A stretch of DNA of 64,000 nucleotides from JBGQOG01 sp052113705 (GTDB taxonomy: Bacteria > Pseudomonadota > Alphaproteobacteria > Rhodobacterales > Rhodobacteraceae), in the NCBI RefSeq assembly GCF_052113705.1, contig NZ_JBGQOG010000008.1, positions 124,001 to 188,000 of the forward strand. The letters run 5' to 3'. Made by a program: the position numbers and the translations under genes. The notes beneath the pieces were generated by a model. That model made no database searches and was not told the DNA's origin. It saw only the letters and a list, made by a program, of their open reading frames with translations. How positions within the stretch are numbered: the first letter of the stretch is position 1; every line of letters starts with the position of its first letter. Below are positions 51,378 through 60,632 of the stretch, piece after piece.

Positions 51378-52646
51378 ATGCGACGGATCGTGGTAACAGG
51401 CATGGGCGCGGTCAGCCCCCTTGCCGCAGGTGTTGAGGCGTCCTGGAGCCGGTTGTTGGCCGGGCGTTCCGGCATCCGCAGGCTGCCGGAGGAGATGGTC
51501 GGAGAGCTTTCGACGAAGGTCGGCGGCATTGTGCCCTCCATCGGGGAAGATGCCGGGGCGGGGTTCGACCCCGACCGCGTGCTCGACCCGAAAGACCAGC
51601 GGCGGGTGGACCGCTTCATCCTTTTCGCGCTGGCCGCGGCGGATGAGGCGCTGGCGCAGGCCGGGTGGCGCGCGGTGACGGAGGAGGAGCGGCGGCGTAC
51701 CGCCACCATCATCGCCTCGGGCATCGGCGGCTTTCCGGCGATCACCGAGGCGGTGCGCACCGTCGATCAGCGCGGCGTGCGGCGGTTGTCGCCTTTCACC
51801 ATCCCCTCCTTTCTGGTGAACCTTGCGGCGGGTCAGATTTCGATCCGTCATGGTCTGAAAGGGCCGCTCGGTGCGCCGGTGACCGCCTGCGCAGCGGGGG
51901 TGCAGGCGATTGGCGATGCCGCCCGGCTGATCCGCAACCATGAGGCCGATATCGCCGTCTGCGGTGGCACAGAGGCCTGCATCAGTGATGTCAGCCTTGG
52001 CGGCTTCGCGGCGGCGCGTTCGCTCTCGACCCATTTCAATGAAACCCCCACCGAGGCCTCGCGCCCCTTCGACACTGCGCGCGATGGCTTTGTCATGGGC
52101 GAAGGAGCGGGCGTTTTGGTGATTGAAGCGCTGAGCCATGCGCTCGCCCGTGGTGCGACGCCGATTGCCGAGCTGGTGGGGTATGGCACAACCGCCGATG
52201 CCCATCACATCACCTCCGGTCCCGAAGACGGCAGCGGCGCCCGGCGGGCGATGGAAATCGCCATCGCGCAGGCGGGCATTTCCCCGCAGGAGATCCAGCA
52301 TCTGAATGCCCATGCGACCTCGACGCCGGTCGGCGACAAGGGCGAAATGGCCGCCATCAAGAGTGTCTTCGGCACCAATCATTCCATCGCGGTCAGCGGG
52401 ACAAAGTCAGCCACGGGGCATTTGCTGGGTGCCGCAGGCGGGCTTGAGGCGATCTTTGCCATCCTCGCCCTCCGCGATCAGATCGCCCCGCCGACACTCA
52501 ATTTGAACGCGCCCGATCCCGCCGGTGACGGAATTGATTTCGTGGCCCATCAGGCCCGCCCGATGGCGATGGGCCATGTGATCTCCAACGGTTTTGGCTT
52601 TGGGGGCGTCAATGCGAGCGTGATTTTCAAGCGCTGGATGGGGTGA
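51378..52646 (+). CDS. fabF: 3-oxoacyl-ACP synthase II (FabF type)
   Basis: The 422-residue condensing enzyme has the catalytic triad: Cys in VTACAAGVQAI, His in LNAHATSTPVGDKGE and His in SGTKSATGHLLGAAGG. The start MRRIVVTGMGAVSPLA and end GFGFGGVNASVIFK are those of FabF. It elongates acyl-ACP in fatty-acid synthesis. It is apart from the usual fab cluster and sits between tetR and an RND pump on a plasmid-type replicon, so it is likely a second copy. A stand-alone ketosynthase for another acyl product is the alternative. Confidence 0.92.
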   Translation: MRRIVVTGMGAVSPLAAGVEASWSRLLAGRSGIRRLPEEMVGELSTKVGGIVPSIGEDAGAGFDPDRVLDPKDQRRVDRFILFALAAADEALAQAGWRAVTEEERRRTATIIASGIGGFPAITEAVRTVDQRGVRRLSPFTIPSFLVNLAAGQISIRHGLKGPLGAPVTACAAGVQAIGDAARLIRNHEADIAVCGGTEACISDVSLGGFAAARSLSTHFNETPTEASRPFDTARDGFVMGEGAGVLVIEALSHALARGATPIAELVGYGTTADAHHITSGPEDGSGARRAMEIAIAQAGISPQEIQHLNAHATSTPVGDKGEMAAIKSVFGTNHSIAVSGTKSATGHLLGAAGGLEAIFAILALRDQIAPPTLNLNAPDPAGDGIDFVAHQARPMAMGHVISNGFGFGGVNASVIFKRWMG

Positions 52647-52869
52647 CGCCGCGTGACGGTCTGTCCGTAGTGTGGAAGCGGGCATATCGCGGCTGTTTTG
52701 CGCTTGCGACCGCCGTTGCAGAACCACTGTCCGGATTCTGCGCGGGGCGGAGCAGCGCCCCGACATATCCGTCAGGGCGTTGCCAAGGTGTCGGGGCCCG
52801 GTCCGTCCCGAATGGCGCGGTTGCCGCCGCGCCATCACGCGTTTTGGTCAACCTGTTGGTCGCATCAGA

Positions 52870-53127
52870 TCAGCGCGTGACGGGTGTTTTCGCCGCGTCA
52901 TGACCCCGGGGCGCCGCATGGGGGCCGTCGGGGTCGGGTTCTGATGGCCGCTGCGTGCTTGGTGCGCTCAGCTCTTCTTCAAGACGCCGAACCCGCTGCT
53001 CGAGCCTGAGCAGATGTTCGCCTTGCAGATCATCAAAGCCCGCAAGGTTTTTCGCCCAAAGATCCCATGTTGCGGCCCATTGTTTAAGCATCCTGGCCTC
53101 CCCCTTCATCATCGCTGGCAGCTTCAT
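52870..53127 (-). CDS. small hypothetical protein coupled to the second RND pump
   Basis: The 85-residue protein has a helical first half (WAATWDLWAKNLAGFDD, then EHLLRLEQRVRRLEEELSA, a likely coiled coil) and a charged, Pro-rich tail. No family was recognised. Its ATG overlaps the RND permease stop by 4 bases (ATGA), and several methionines (1, 6, 7, 13) are possible starts. Overlap with the pump gene supports that it is real and expressed with it, perhaps as a small accessory or regulatory protein. Confidence 0.6.
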   Translation of the reverse strand: MKLPAMMKGEARMLKQWAATWDLWAKNLAGFDDLQGEHLLRLEQRVRRLEEELSAPSTQRPSEPDPDGPHAAPRGHDAAKTPVTR

Positions 53128-56100
53128 TTTGCTGATGCATTGGCAATACTCGGAAGCAAGGCGGCGAGGCCTCCGGTGAACGCCTCTGCGTCATGCACCG
53201 GCGGTTTGATCCGAAACCAGGCCGCGTAGAGCGCGGGCAGGAAGAGCAGGATCATCACCGTGCCGACGGCGGTGCCGCCGATGAGCGTATAGGCCATCGA
53301 CCCCCAGAACACCGAATGGGTGAGCGGAATAAAGGCGAGCACGGCCGCAAGCGCGGTCAGGATCACCGGACGGGTCCGCTGTACGGTCGCCTCGATCACC
53401 GCGTCATAATCATCTAGGCCCGCGGCCCGATTGTCCTTGATCTGCTCGGTCAGGATCAGCGTGTTGCGCATCAAAATCCCGGCCAGTCCGATCAGGCCCA
53501 GAATGGCGTTGAAGCCAAAGGGCTGTTGGAAGATCAGCAGGGTCGGCACCACCCCGGCCAGACCGAGCGGCGCTGTCATCATCACCATGGTCATCGTCGC
53601 AAGGCTGCGAACCTGCAGGATGATGACAATCAGCGTCGCGGCAATCATCACCGGGAAGATCTTGGCCAATGCGGTATTGGCCTTGAGCGACTCCTCGATA
53701 TTACCACCCATTTCAATGCGATAGCCCGCGGGAAGCGTAGCGATCAGCGGCTGCAGCGCCGTCATCACCTGCTGCGAGACCTCGGGCGGCTGCGTCGCTT
53801 CATTGATATCGGCGCGGACCGTAATCACGGGGGTGCGGTCCCGGCGTTTGAGGATCGGCTCCTCCATGCGGATTTCCGAATGCCCGATCTGATCGAGCGG
53901 CACCTGCCGGCCATCGCGGCTCATCAGCGAGAAATCCGTCAGTTTCGCCGGATCGAGGCGGCTGTCGCCCGCGCTGCGCGCCACGACCGGCACGTTGCGG
54001 ATGTCTTCGCGCACCTGGGTGACGGGAATGCCGCTCAGCAGAAATTGCAGCTGTTGCCCGGCCTCGGCCGGAGAGAGATCCAGCAGGCTCAGCCGGTCCT
54101 GATCGGGGATAAAGCGCACCACCGGCGCCCGATTGCCCCAATCCCGGTTGGCCTGCCGGACGTCGGGCACGGTTTTCATCAGATCGAGCGCCTTGTCCGA
54201 GATGTCATAGAGCGTGTCAGGATCCGGCCCCAGAATGCGGAACTCGACCGGGAAGGGGGTGAAAGGGCCGAACACCAGTTGCGTGACCCGCACCGAAGCC
54301 TCGGGCGCCAACCCTTGCGAGATCGCGTCGCGCAGCCGGTGTTTCAGTTCTTCGCGTGCCTCGGCATCGGGGGTGAGCACCACCAGCTTGGCAAAGGCGG
54401 GATCCGGCAGTTCCGGCGACATGGCGAAGAAGAACCGCGGTGCGCCCTGACCGATATAGCTGGTGACGATCTTCGCCTCCGGCTGATCCTGCAGCCAGGC
54501 TTCTACCTTTTCCACGGCGGCTGTCGTCGTCTCGATGCTGGTGCCTTCCGGCATGCGCACCTCAACCAGCACTTCGGGGCGGTCCGAGGTCGGGAAGAAC
54601 TGCTGTTTCACCGCGCCCATGCCGATGCCGGAGAGCACCATGGCGATCAGAACGACGGCACAGGTCATGAATTTGTGGCGCACGGTGAATTTGATCACAT
54701 TGCGCAGGCGGCGGTAATTCGGCGTATCATAAATCGCGTGATGGCCGCCCGCGACCGGCTGGATCTCGGGCAGCATCTTCACGCCGAGATAGGGGGTAAA
54801 GACGACCGCAACGATCCAGGAGACGATCAGCGCGAAGCCGACCACCCAGAAGATATTGCCCGCATATTCCCCGGCGCTCGATTTGGCAAAGCCGACCGGC
54901 ATTAACCCGATGATCGTCACCAGCGTGCCCGACAGCATCGGTGCCGCCGTATGGCTCCACGCATAGGCCGCTGCCGTGATGCGGTCCATGCCCTCTTCCA
55001 TTTTCACCACCATCACCTCAATCGCGATGATCGCATCATCGACGAGGAGGCCGAGCGCCAGAATGAGCGCCCCGAGCGTGATCCGGTCGAAGAACCGTCC
55101 GGTTTCCAGCATGATGAGGAAAACCACCGCGAGGGTCAGCGGCACCGCGAGCGCCACGACGATGCCGACGCGCCAGCCGAGGCTGACCAGGCTGACGAAG
55201 AGCACAACGCCCAGTGCCATGGCGAATTTCAGCATGAATTCGCCAACCGCTTCGTTGATGTTGACCGCCTGATCGCTGACCTTGGTCAGCGACATGCCCA
55301 GCGGCAATCTCTGCGCGATGGCGTCTGAGCGCGCCTCAAGCGCCTTGCCAAGTTCCAGCCCGTTCCAGCCCTGCTGCATCACCGCCGCAAGCATGACGGC
55401 GGGTTCGCCTTCGTGGCGGATGATATAGGTGGGCGGATCCTGATAGCCGCGCCGAACCTCCGCGATATCCGAGAGTTTCAGCGTCCGGCCGCCGGCCATG
55501 ATCGGCGTGTCGGCAATGGCCTGAAGCGTGTTATAGGCGCCGTCAAAGCGGATGAAGACCTGCGGGCCGCGGGTATCGATCGAGCCGGAAGGGGTGACGG
55601 TATTTTGCCGTTGCAGCGCGCTGGCTATATCTTGTGCCGAGACACCCAGCGTTGCCAGTTTGTCGTAGGAAAACTCGACAAAAATCTGCTCGGGCCGCTC
55701 GCCGAGAATGTTGATTTTCTTGACGCCGGGCACATGCAAAAGGTCCTGACGGATCACCTCGGCCTGCCGTGCCAGGTCGCGCATGGGCAGACCTTTGGCT
55801 TTCAGCGCATAGAGCGCGAAGCTGACATCGGAATATTCATCGTTGATGAAGGGACCAAACACCCCCTGCGGCAGGGTGCGCGCCTCATCCCCCAGCTTTT
55901 TGCGCGCCTGATAGAACTCTTCCTCCACCGCATCCGGCGGCGTGCTGTCCTTCAGCGTGACCGTCAGATAGGCAAAGCCCGGCCGCGTGGTGGTTTCAAC
56001 GCGGTCGTAATATTTCAGCTCCTGAATGCGCTTCTCCAGGGGCTCGGCCACCAGATCCTGCATCTCGCGCGCCGTCGCCCCCGGCCAGGCTGCGGTGACC

Positions 56101-56246
56101 GTCATCGTCTTGATGGTGAAGCTCGGATCCTCGGCGCGTCCGAGCTTGGCGAACGCATAGACGCCCGCCGCTGCGAGGAGCACGAGGAAGAACAGGGTGA
56201 CGGCGCGTTCGCGCACCGCCAGCGCGGAAAGATTGAACCCCATCAA
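53124..56246 (-). CDS. RND efflux permease (second pump)
   Basis: The 1040-residue AcrB-like permease opens MMGFNLSALAVRERAVTLFF and has the relay segment GALILALGLLVDDAIIAIEVMVVKMEEGMD and, in the second half, GLIGLAGILMRNTLILTEQIKDN. The periplasmic loops differ from the first pump; N-terminal form FNLSALAVRER and VSEDPSF-like RAEDPSFTIKT resemble the TriC/VexF-like branch. It works with the upstream adaptor, but no outer-membrane factor gene follows, so it must use one from elsewhere, possibly the channel of the first pump. Confidence 0.94.
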   Translation of the reverse strand: MMGFNLSALAVRERAVTLFFLVLLAAAGVYAFAKLGRAEDPSFTIKTMTVTAAWPGATAREMQDLVAEPLEKRIQELKYYDRVETTTRPGFAYLTVTLKDSTPPDAVEEEFYQARKKLGDEARTLPQGVFGPFINDEYSDVSFALYALKAKGLPMRDLARQAEVIRQDLLHVPGVKKINILGERPEQIFVEFSYDKLATLGVSAQDIASALQRQNTVTPSGSIDTRGPQVFIRFDGAYNTLQAIADTPIMAGGRTLKLSDIAEVRRGYQDPPTYIIRHEGEPAVMLAAVMQQGWNGLELGKALEARSDAIAQRLPLGMSLTKVSDQAVNINEAVGEFMLKFAMALGVVLFVSLVSLGWRVGIVVALAVPLTLAVVFLIMLETGRFFDRITLGALILALGLLVDDAIIAIEVMVVKMEEGMDRITAAAYAWSHTAAPMLSGTLVTIIGLMPVGFAKSSAGEYAGNIFWVVGFALIVSWIVAVVFTPYLGVKMLPEIQPVAGGHHAIYDTPNYRRLRNVIKFTVRHKFMTCAVVLIAMVLSGIGMGAVKQQFFPTSDRPEVLVEVRMPEGTSIETTTAAVEKVEAWLQDQPEAKIVTSYIGQGAPRFFFAMSPELPDPAFAKLVVLTPDAEAREELKHRLRDAISQGLAPEASVRVTQLVFGPFTPFPVEFRILGPDPDTLYDISDKALDLMKTVPDVRQANRDWGNRAPVVRFIPDQDRLSLLDLSPAEAGQQLQFLLSGIPVTQVREDIRNVPVVARSAGDSRLDPAKLTDFSLMSRDGRQVPLDQIGHSEIRMEEPILKRRDRTPVITVRADINEATQPPEVSQQVMTALQPLIATLPAGYRIEMGGNIEESLKANTALAKIFPVMIAATLIVIILQVRSLATMTMVMMTAPLGLAGVVPTLLIFQQPFGFNAILGLIGLAGILMRNTLILTEQIKDNRAAGLDDYDAVIEATVQRTRPVILTALAAVLAFIPLTHSVFWGSMAYTLIGGTAVGTVMILLFLPALYAAWFRIKPPVHDAEAFTGGLAALLPSIANASAK

Positions 56247-57361
56247 TAGGTCACCTCTGCCTGAACTTCTGTGCGGACTGCGGCGCCGTCCTGCAGGAGA
56301 TGCGCTCCGAGGGCGACAATCTCCTGCCCCAGCGCAAGGCCGGTGACAGCGGCGGTCTCTTCCCCGAGTGCCTTGATCTGGACCGGGGCGAAATGCACCG
56401 TCGACGCGGCGCCATCCAGGGTCCAGACCCCGGTGCGGCTGCCGTCATCCAGCAGGGCCGCAATCGGGACCAGAACCTCGGACTGGCGTTCCGCATTGGT
56501 AATCGTGATCGTCACCGTCGCGCCGAGCGGCGCAGAGGCGGCATCCCCCTCAAGCACATAGCGGGCCTCATAGGTGCGGGTCTGGACATCGGCGGCGGCC
56601 GAAATCTGCCGCAGGCGGGCCGCGCCGCCCAAGCCATCGCTGCCATAGACCCGCGCCTCTGCGGTTGAGCCGAGCGCGGGCCGAATGGTTTCCGGCAGCG
56701 CGACGACCGCTTCACGCGGGCCGGACTGTGCGAGCTGAATAACCGTCTGCCCGGCAGCAACCACCTGCTCGGGCTCCCCGAGCGCCGCGACAATGGTGCC
56801 GTCTGCGCTGGCGACCAGCGTGGAATAGGTCGCCGCATTCTCCGCCACTTCCGCCTCTGCCTGCGCGGCGGAGAGCTGCGCTTGGGCAGAATCCAGCGCG
56901 GCTTTTGCTTGCTCGTAGCGTTGCGGCGATGCCGCCAGGCCGTTCTTGACCAGAATGGCGTAACGTTTTTCATCCGCGCTGGCCTGAACGACAATCGCCT
57001 GCGCGGCGGCAACCGCATTGCGCCGGGCGATCAGGGCCAGCCGCAGATCGGTGTCGTCAATGCGCATCAAAGGCTGGCCTTTGGTAACCTCTTGCCCGGC
57101 ATCGACCAGCCGCTCGATGATCTTGCCCGGAACGCGAAAGCCGACATCGCTTTGAATGCGCGCCGCAATCGTTCCGGTGAAGGACCGCTCGGTTCCGGGC
57201 ACGGCGGCGGTTTTTGCAACCTGGATCAGTGGAGGCACCATGCGCGAATCGGCGATGGATGCGGTGCCTTGTTCATGGCCCTGCGACATCAGCGCAAAAG
57301 CCGCGAAGCCGGAGGCAGAAAGAGCAACTGCACCAATGAGTAGAAGCCGTTTGTGCTTCAT
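56243..57361 (-). CDS. RND efflux periplasmic adaptor (second pump)
   Basis: The 372-residue adaptor has an N-terminal anchor (residues about 6-24), a lipoyl half-motif IAARIQSDVGFRVPGKIIERLVDAG, a coiled hairpin rich in Ala and Gln, and VVASAD-like LVASADGTIVAALGEPEQVV. Its stop overlaps the permease start by 4 bases. The promoter region carries a copy of the TTTAGATTGC motif, 80 bases upstream. Confidence 0.9.
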   Translation of the reverse strand: MKHKRLLLIGAVALSASGFAAFALMSQGHEQGTASIADSRMVPPLIQVAKTAAVPGTERSFTGTIAARIQSDVGFRVPGKIIERLVDAGQEVTKGQPLMRIDDTDLRLALIARRNAVAAAQAIVVQASADEKRYAILVKNGLAASPQRYEQAKAALDSAQAQLSAAQAEAEVAENAATYSTLVASADGTIVAALGEPEQVVAAGQTVIQLAQSGPREAVVALPETIRPALGSTAEARVYGSDGLGGAARLRQISAAADVQTRTYEARYVLEGDAASAPLGATVTITITNAERQSEVLVPIAALLDDGSRTGVWTLDGAASTVHFAPVQIKALGEETAAVTGLALGQEIVALGAHLLQDGAAVRTEVQAEVTY

Positions 57362-57629
57362 GCCCGATGATCCTCGTGAATGGGTGTGAAATCAGGTTAT
57401 AGAGTTTGTGTGAAATCTATATGACTTATGGATGCCATTCGCAATCTAAAATGATGTTGCGACACCGTTCCTGCCTTCCGACCATTGGCCGTGGCGAAAT
57501 TTCCCGGGCTCTGGCTGTCAATCGGCGCCGAATATTGACCCACCGACACCGCCCGCATCGACCGTGTGCGCGCAATCTTTGCTGCGCGTCGGCCTTGGGG
57601 GAAACGCACCGGCGGATGCGGCAGAGCGT
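57362..57629. other. control region of the second RND operon
   Basis: This gap holds an AT-rich stretch at 57395-57460 with the operator-like site, and beyond it GC-rich sequence with no gene that could be supported. The promoter for the minus-strand pump operon is expected in the AT-rich part. Confidence 0.4.
57441..57450 (-). promoter_or_regulatory. TTTAGATTGC operator-like site upstream of the second RND operon
   Basis: GCAATCTAAA on the plus strand reads TTTAGATTGC on the minus strand, preceded by CAT as at the tetR site (CATTTTAGATTGC in both). A related half ATATAGATTTC lies 30 bases closer to the gene. It is part of the shared motif family. Confidence 0.55.
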
Positions 57630-57740
57630 CGGGATATGGGTGCGCGGATCCGCGATGTCGCCGTGGCACCCGATGGCGCGGTTTGGGTGATTGAGGTTTC
57701 CGATCCCGGCGCGCTGCGGCGTCTGGCCCCGGTGGAATGC
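57630..57740 (+). pseudogene. PQQ-dependent sugar dehydrogenase, C-terminal fragment
   Basis: The plus-strand frame reads GARIRDVAVAPDGAVWVIEVSD and then GALRRLAP, the end of the soluble aldose (PQQ) sugar dehydrogenase family. No upstream body of the enzyme is present, and the frame has no nearby stop. The fragment is followed by a hairpin at 57785, possibly its former terminator. The match is short, so the family call is moderate. Confidence 0.5.
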
Positions 57741-57784
57741 TCCGCAACCCTGGCACCGCCTGATGCTTCGCGAAAGCTGGGGTG

Positions 57785-57826
57785 GGATAGCCCGGTGCCC
57801 GCAGAGAGCGCAGACCCGGGCTATCC
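57785..57826. terminator. hairpin between the dehydrogenase fragment and the propeller gene
   Basis: GGATAGCCCGG (57785-57795) and CCGGGCTATCC (57816-57826) form a perfect 11-bp stem with a 20-base loop, followed by TGTTTC on the plus strand. It could serve the minus-strand cluster ending at 57873 or be a relic of the truncated plus-strand gene. Confidence 0.45.
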
Positions 57827-57872
57827 TGTTTCGTGGTGCGGGTCCGCCCAACTGGCAACCCCGACGCGACGG

Positions 57873-59288
57873 TTATTTGAGCGTCACTTTGGTAATCAGA
57901 TCGCCCTGCGGATCTTCTGCGCTCAGGGATTTATTGACCACAAAGACAGTACCGGCGCCGTCGGTGGTCAGGTCATTGGGAAAGGAGCCAATCCGCAGAT
58001 TGGCGCGGATCTGCCCCCCGGCATCCACCCCGGTCAATGTGCCCGCACCGCGGTTGACCACCCAGACCATGCCCGCCGCCGCCTTGACGCTCAGCGCCCC
58101 GGCGCCGGTGTCGACATCGTGCAAAACCGTGTCGGTATCCGGGTCCAGGATCATGAGGTTGTCGGAATCCTGCCCGGTGACCAGCAGATGGCCGCTGGTG
58201 CTGTCAAAGGCGATCCCCGTCGCATGGATTGTGCCCGGCAGCGCGAAAACCCGGACGACCTTGCGGGTTTCGGCGTCGATCACCGCCACTTCGCTGGTTG
58301 CACGGCTGGAGACAAAAATCCGCCCGCCCGCCGTATCCTGCGCAAGGTTCATCACATAGAAGTCGCTGCCGCGAATGGTTGAGGGGATCTCGATCACCTC
58401 CTGCGGTTCCAGCGTCACCGCATCAAACACATGCACCTTCGCCGTGGCCGATGAGGTGACATAGGCCAGGCCGCGCGCCGCGTCGATCAGAACCTCGCGG
58501 GCATGGTAGACTTGGCCTTCGGGGAATTGCTTCACCAGCGACAGATCGCTCTGGCGATAAACCGCGACGGAGTTCTGCGCGGTATTCGTCACCCAGATCT
58601 GGCCGCGTGTTTCATCAAGGCCGATGCCGAAAACCGCCACCGGATCATCCGCTGTGGCAGCGCCCGCCGCCTCTGCGGCGCCGGGGGCGGGGTTGCGCAG
58701 GGCCTCGGGGAAGGCCGGCGGCGTGGTTTGCCCGATCACCTTCAGGGTCGCCGGATCCAGCTTCAGGAGCGCCGAGGCGGCGGGGCGAAAGCTGGCGGTG
58801 GTCACGAACAGCGCCGCACTGCGGGCACTATAGGCAATCTGATAGAGGCCGGGTGCCGGGGATTTGACCTGAGTGACGGTGACCATCTCCTCTCCGGTCA
58901 GCGGCACGTCGGGCGATACTTTCAGATCCACGAGGGCGGTCACCGAGGGGGCGGCGCCAAGGGCCACCACCGGATGCACCCCCAGCGCCGCATCGGCGGG
59001 CAGGGTAAAGCGGTAAGAAAGGTTGCCGTCCGCATCCGCCACCAAAGCCTCGGCGCCGGGCAGGATGCTGGTGCCGCGTTGCAATGTCAGCTGTTGGCCG
59101 GGGGCAAAGCCGGTGCCCTCCATCAACACCTCGGTGCCCGGAAAGATCGGGGTGCCGGGCGTCGCCGAAGATACGCGAAAACGCCCTGCCATGTCAGTGG
59201 GTTCGGCAAAAACCCCCTGCGCGGTTGCAGGAAGATGGGAGAGCAGCAGGGTCAGGGCGGCAAGGGCCAGCGGGGGGATACGGGTCAT
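57873..59288 (-). CDS. secreted YncE-like beta-propeller protein
   Basis: The 471-residue protein has a signal peptide (residues 1-23, ending ATAQ), an Ig-like N-terminal part (about 30-130), and a YVTN/YncE-type propeller with repeats such as GRIFVSSRATSEVAVIDAETRKVVRVF and GHLLVTGQDSDNLMILDPDTDTVL. Such proteins act in the periplasm and often accompany metal or iron uptake. It is the last gene of the TonB-receptor/ApbE cluster, 39 bases after the flavoprotein. Its partner or ligand cannot be read from sequence. Confidence 0.85.
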   Translation of the reverse strand: MTRIPPLALAALTLLLSHLPATAQGVFAEPTDMAGRFRVSSATPGTPIFPGTEVLMEGTGFAPGQQLTLQRGTSILPGAEALVADADGNLSYRFTLPADAALGVHPVVALGAAPSVTALVDLKVSPDVPLTGEEMVTVTQVKSPAPGLYQIAYSARSAALFVTTASFRPAASALLKLDPATLKVIGQTTPPAFPEALRNPAPGAAEAAGAATADDPVAVFGIGLDETRGQIWVTNTAQNSVAVYRQSDLSLVKQFPEGQVYHAREVLIDAARGLAYVTSSATAKVHVFDAVTLEPQEVIEIPSTIRGSDFYVMNLAQDTAGGRIFVSSRATSEVAVIDAETRKVVRVFALPGTIHATGIAFDSTSGHLLVTGQDSDNLMILDPDTDTVLHDVDTGAGALSVKAAAGMVWVVNRGAGTLTGVDAGGQIRANLRIGSFPNDLTTDGAGTVFVVNKSLSAEDPQGDLITKVTLK

Positions 59289-59327
59289 CGGGAATCCTTC
59301 AGGTCAGGGGTCAGCAACAATCGGTGG

Positions 59328-60632
59328 TCAGTAGAAATCGGTGCGCAGGCGCCCGGCGGTGCGCAATTGCGCGAGCGATCCGGGGCCAAGGCATTCCTCC
59401 AGTGCGGCCAGCGCCGCCGCGCCGGGACCCTGTCCGCCACAGGCGAGAACCGCGGCCCCCGCCGCCACAAAGCGGCGCAGCGCCTCGGCCTGCAGCGGCA
59501 GCCAGTCCGGCAGCCGCCGGGGCGGTGTGCCCCGCGAGAGCGGCAGGTCGATCCGCAGGCCGGGGCGGGGGGAAGCGGTGAGCTCGGTCAGCAAGGGCAG
59601 GGCGGCGTGGCGTTCGCCGTGGATCAGCCAGACCGGCGCGTGACCGGGCACCGCCAGATGGGCGCGCAGATGTGCCAGCACCCCGGCAAGGCCGGTGCCG
59701 GTCGCCAGCAGCAGTTTGGGCACCTCGGCGGGCAGGGGGGCAACGCCGGGATTGTCGCGCAGGGTCATCCGCAGCTGGCCGTTCAATGCCAGCCCCGTGC
59801 TCAGCCAGCCCGACGCCAGTCCGGCGTTTCCGGCAGCGTCACGGCGGTGGCGCAAGAGCAGCTCGACCGTGCCCGTTTCCGCCAGCGAGGCCACCGAATA
59901 GCTGCGCCGCTGCGGGCTGCCATCGGGGGCGGTCAGCGTCACATCGGCAATCGCGCCGGGGCGCCAGCGGGGCGCGGGCCCGAGCGGTGCCAGCAGGAGA
60001 CGGCAGACGGGGGCCGTCTCTGTGGCGGGCGAGAGTGTTTCGCGCTCTATGAGCCGCCAGAGCCCCTCCGGTTCAGGATCGGTCCGGAGATCGGTCGCGG
60101 CGGCCCAACGGGCCAGATCAGCGGGAGCGCCACGGTCAACCTCGATCCGGGGGAAGATTGGCGCCGCACCGCATTCCTGGAGCCAGTCATCCACCGCGCG
60201 TCCAAAGCCGCAAAACGCCGGGTAATGGCGGTCGCCAAGCGCCAGGAGGCCATAGCGGAGGCCCTGCAAACCGGGCCGCGCGGCGGCAATGGCCCCGGCA
60301 AAGCGGCGTGCCGTGTCGGGGGCATTGCCGTCTCCGGTGGTGGCGACCAGAAACCAGGCCTGACCAACACCGGCCAGCGCGGCAGGGTCGATGCTGTCCA
60401 GAGGCTGCGCGGTGGTCCCCTTGGCGCGGGCCAGCTGTTGGGCCAGCTCAGCGGCCAGCCCCGATTGCGAGGCATAGGCGACGAGCGTGCGGGAAGCCAC
60501 TGCCGGTGCGCCGTGCCGCCGGGGCCGCCAGCGGGGCAGGATCAGCCCGGCCCAGCACAGTCCGGCCCAGCTCAGGCCGGTGCCCGCCGCCAATGCCAGT
60601 CGCAGGGGGTCCACCGTCAGCGCATAGGGCAT
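59328..60632 (-). CDS. CysJ-like flavoprotein reductase with N-terminal membrane segment
   Basis: The 434-residue protein begins with a hydrophobic segment (residues about 10-32). A flavodoxin domain follows (TLVAYASQSGLAAELAQQLA and VATTGDGNAPDTARRF), then an FAD and NADPH module like sulfite reductase flavoprotein (RRSYSVAS, LLLATGTGLAGVLAHLR, and a late VLACGGQGPGAAAL). It would move electrons from NADPH through FAD and FMN to a membrane partner. The start at 60632 has AGGAGA about 8 bases upstream; a longer frame reaching 61172 runs through apbE and is a shadow. It overlaps apbE by 16 bases. Confidence 0.88.
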   Translation of the reverse strand: MPYALTVDPLRLALAAGTGLSWAGLCWAGLILPRWRPRRHGAPAVASRTLVAYASQSGLAAELAQQLARAKGTTAQPLDSIDPAALAGVGQAWFLVATTGDGNAPDTARRFAGAIAAARPGLQGLRYGLLALGDRHYPAFCGFGRAVDDWLQECGAAPIFPRIEVDRGAPADLARWAAATDLRTDPEPEGLWRLIERETLSPATETAPVCRLLLAPLGPAPRWRPGAIADVTLTAPDGSPQRRSYSVASLAETGTVELLLRHRRDAAGNAGLASGWLSTGLALNGQLRMTLRDNPGVAPLPAEVPKLLLATGTGLAGVLAHLRAHLAVPGHAPVWLIHGERHAALPLLTELTASPRPGLRIDLPLSRGTPPRRLPDWLPLQAEALRRFVAAGAAVLACGGQGPGAAALAALEECLGPGSLAQLRTAGRLRTDFY

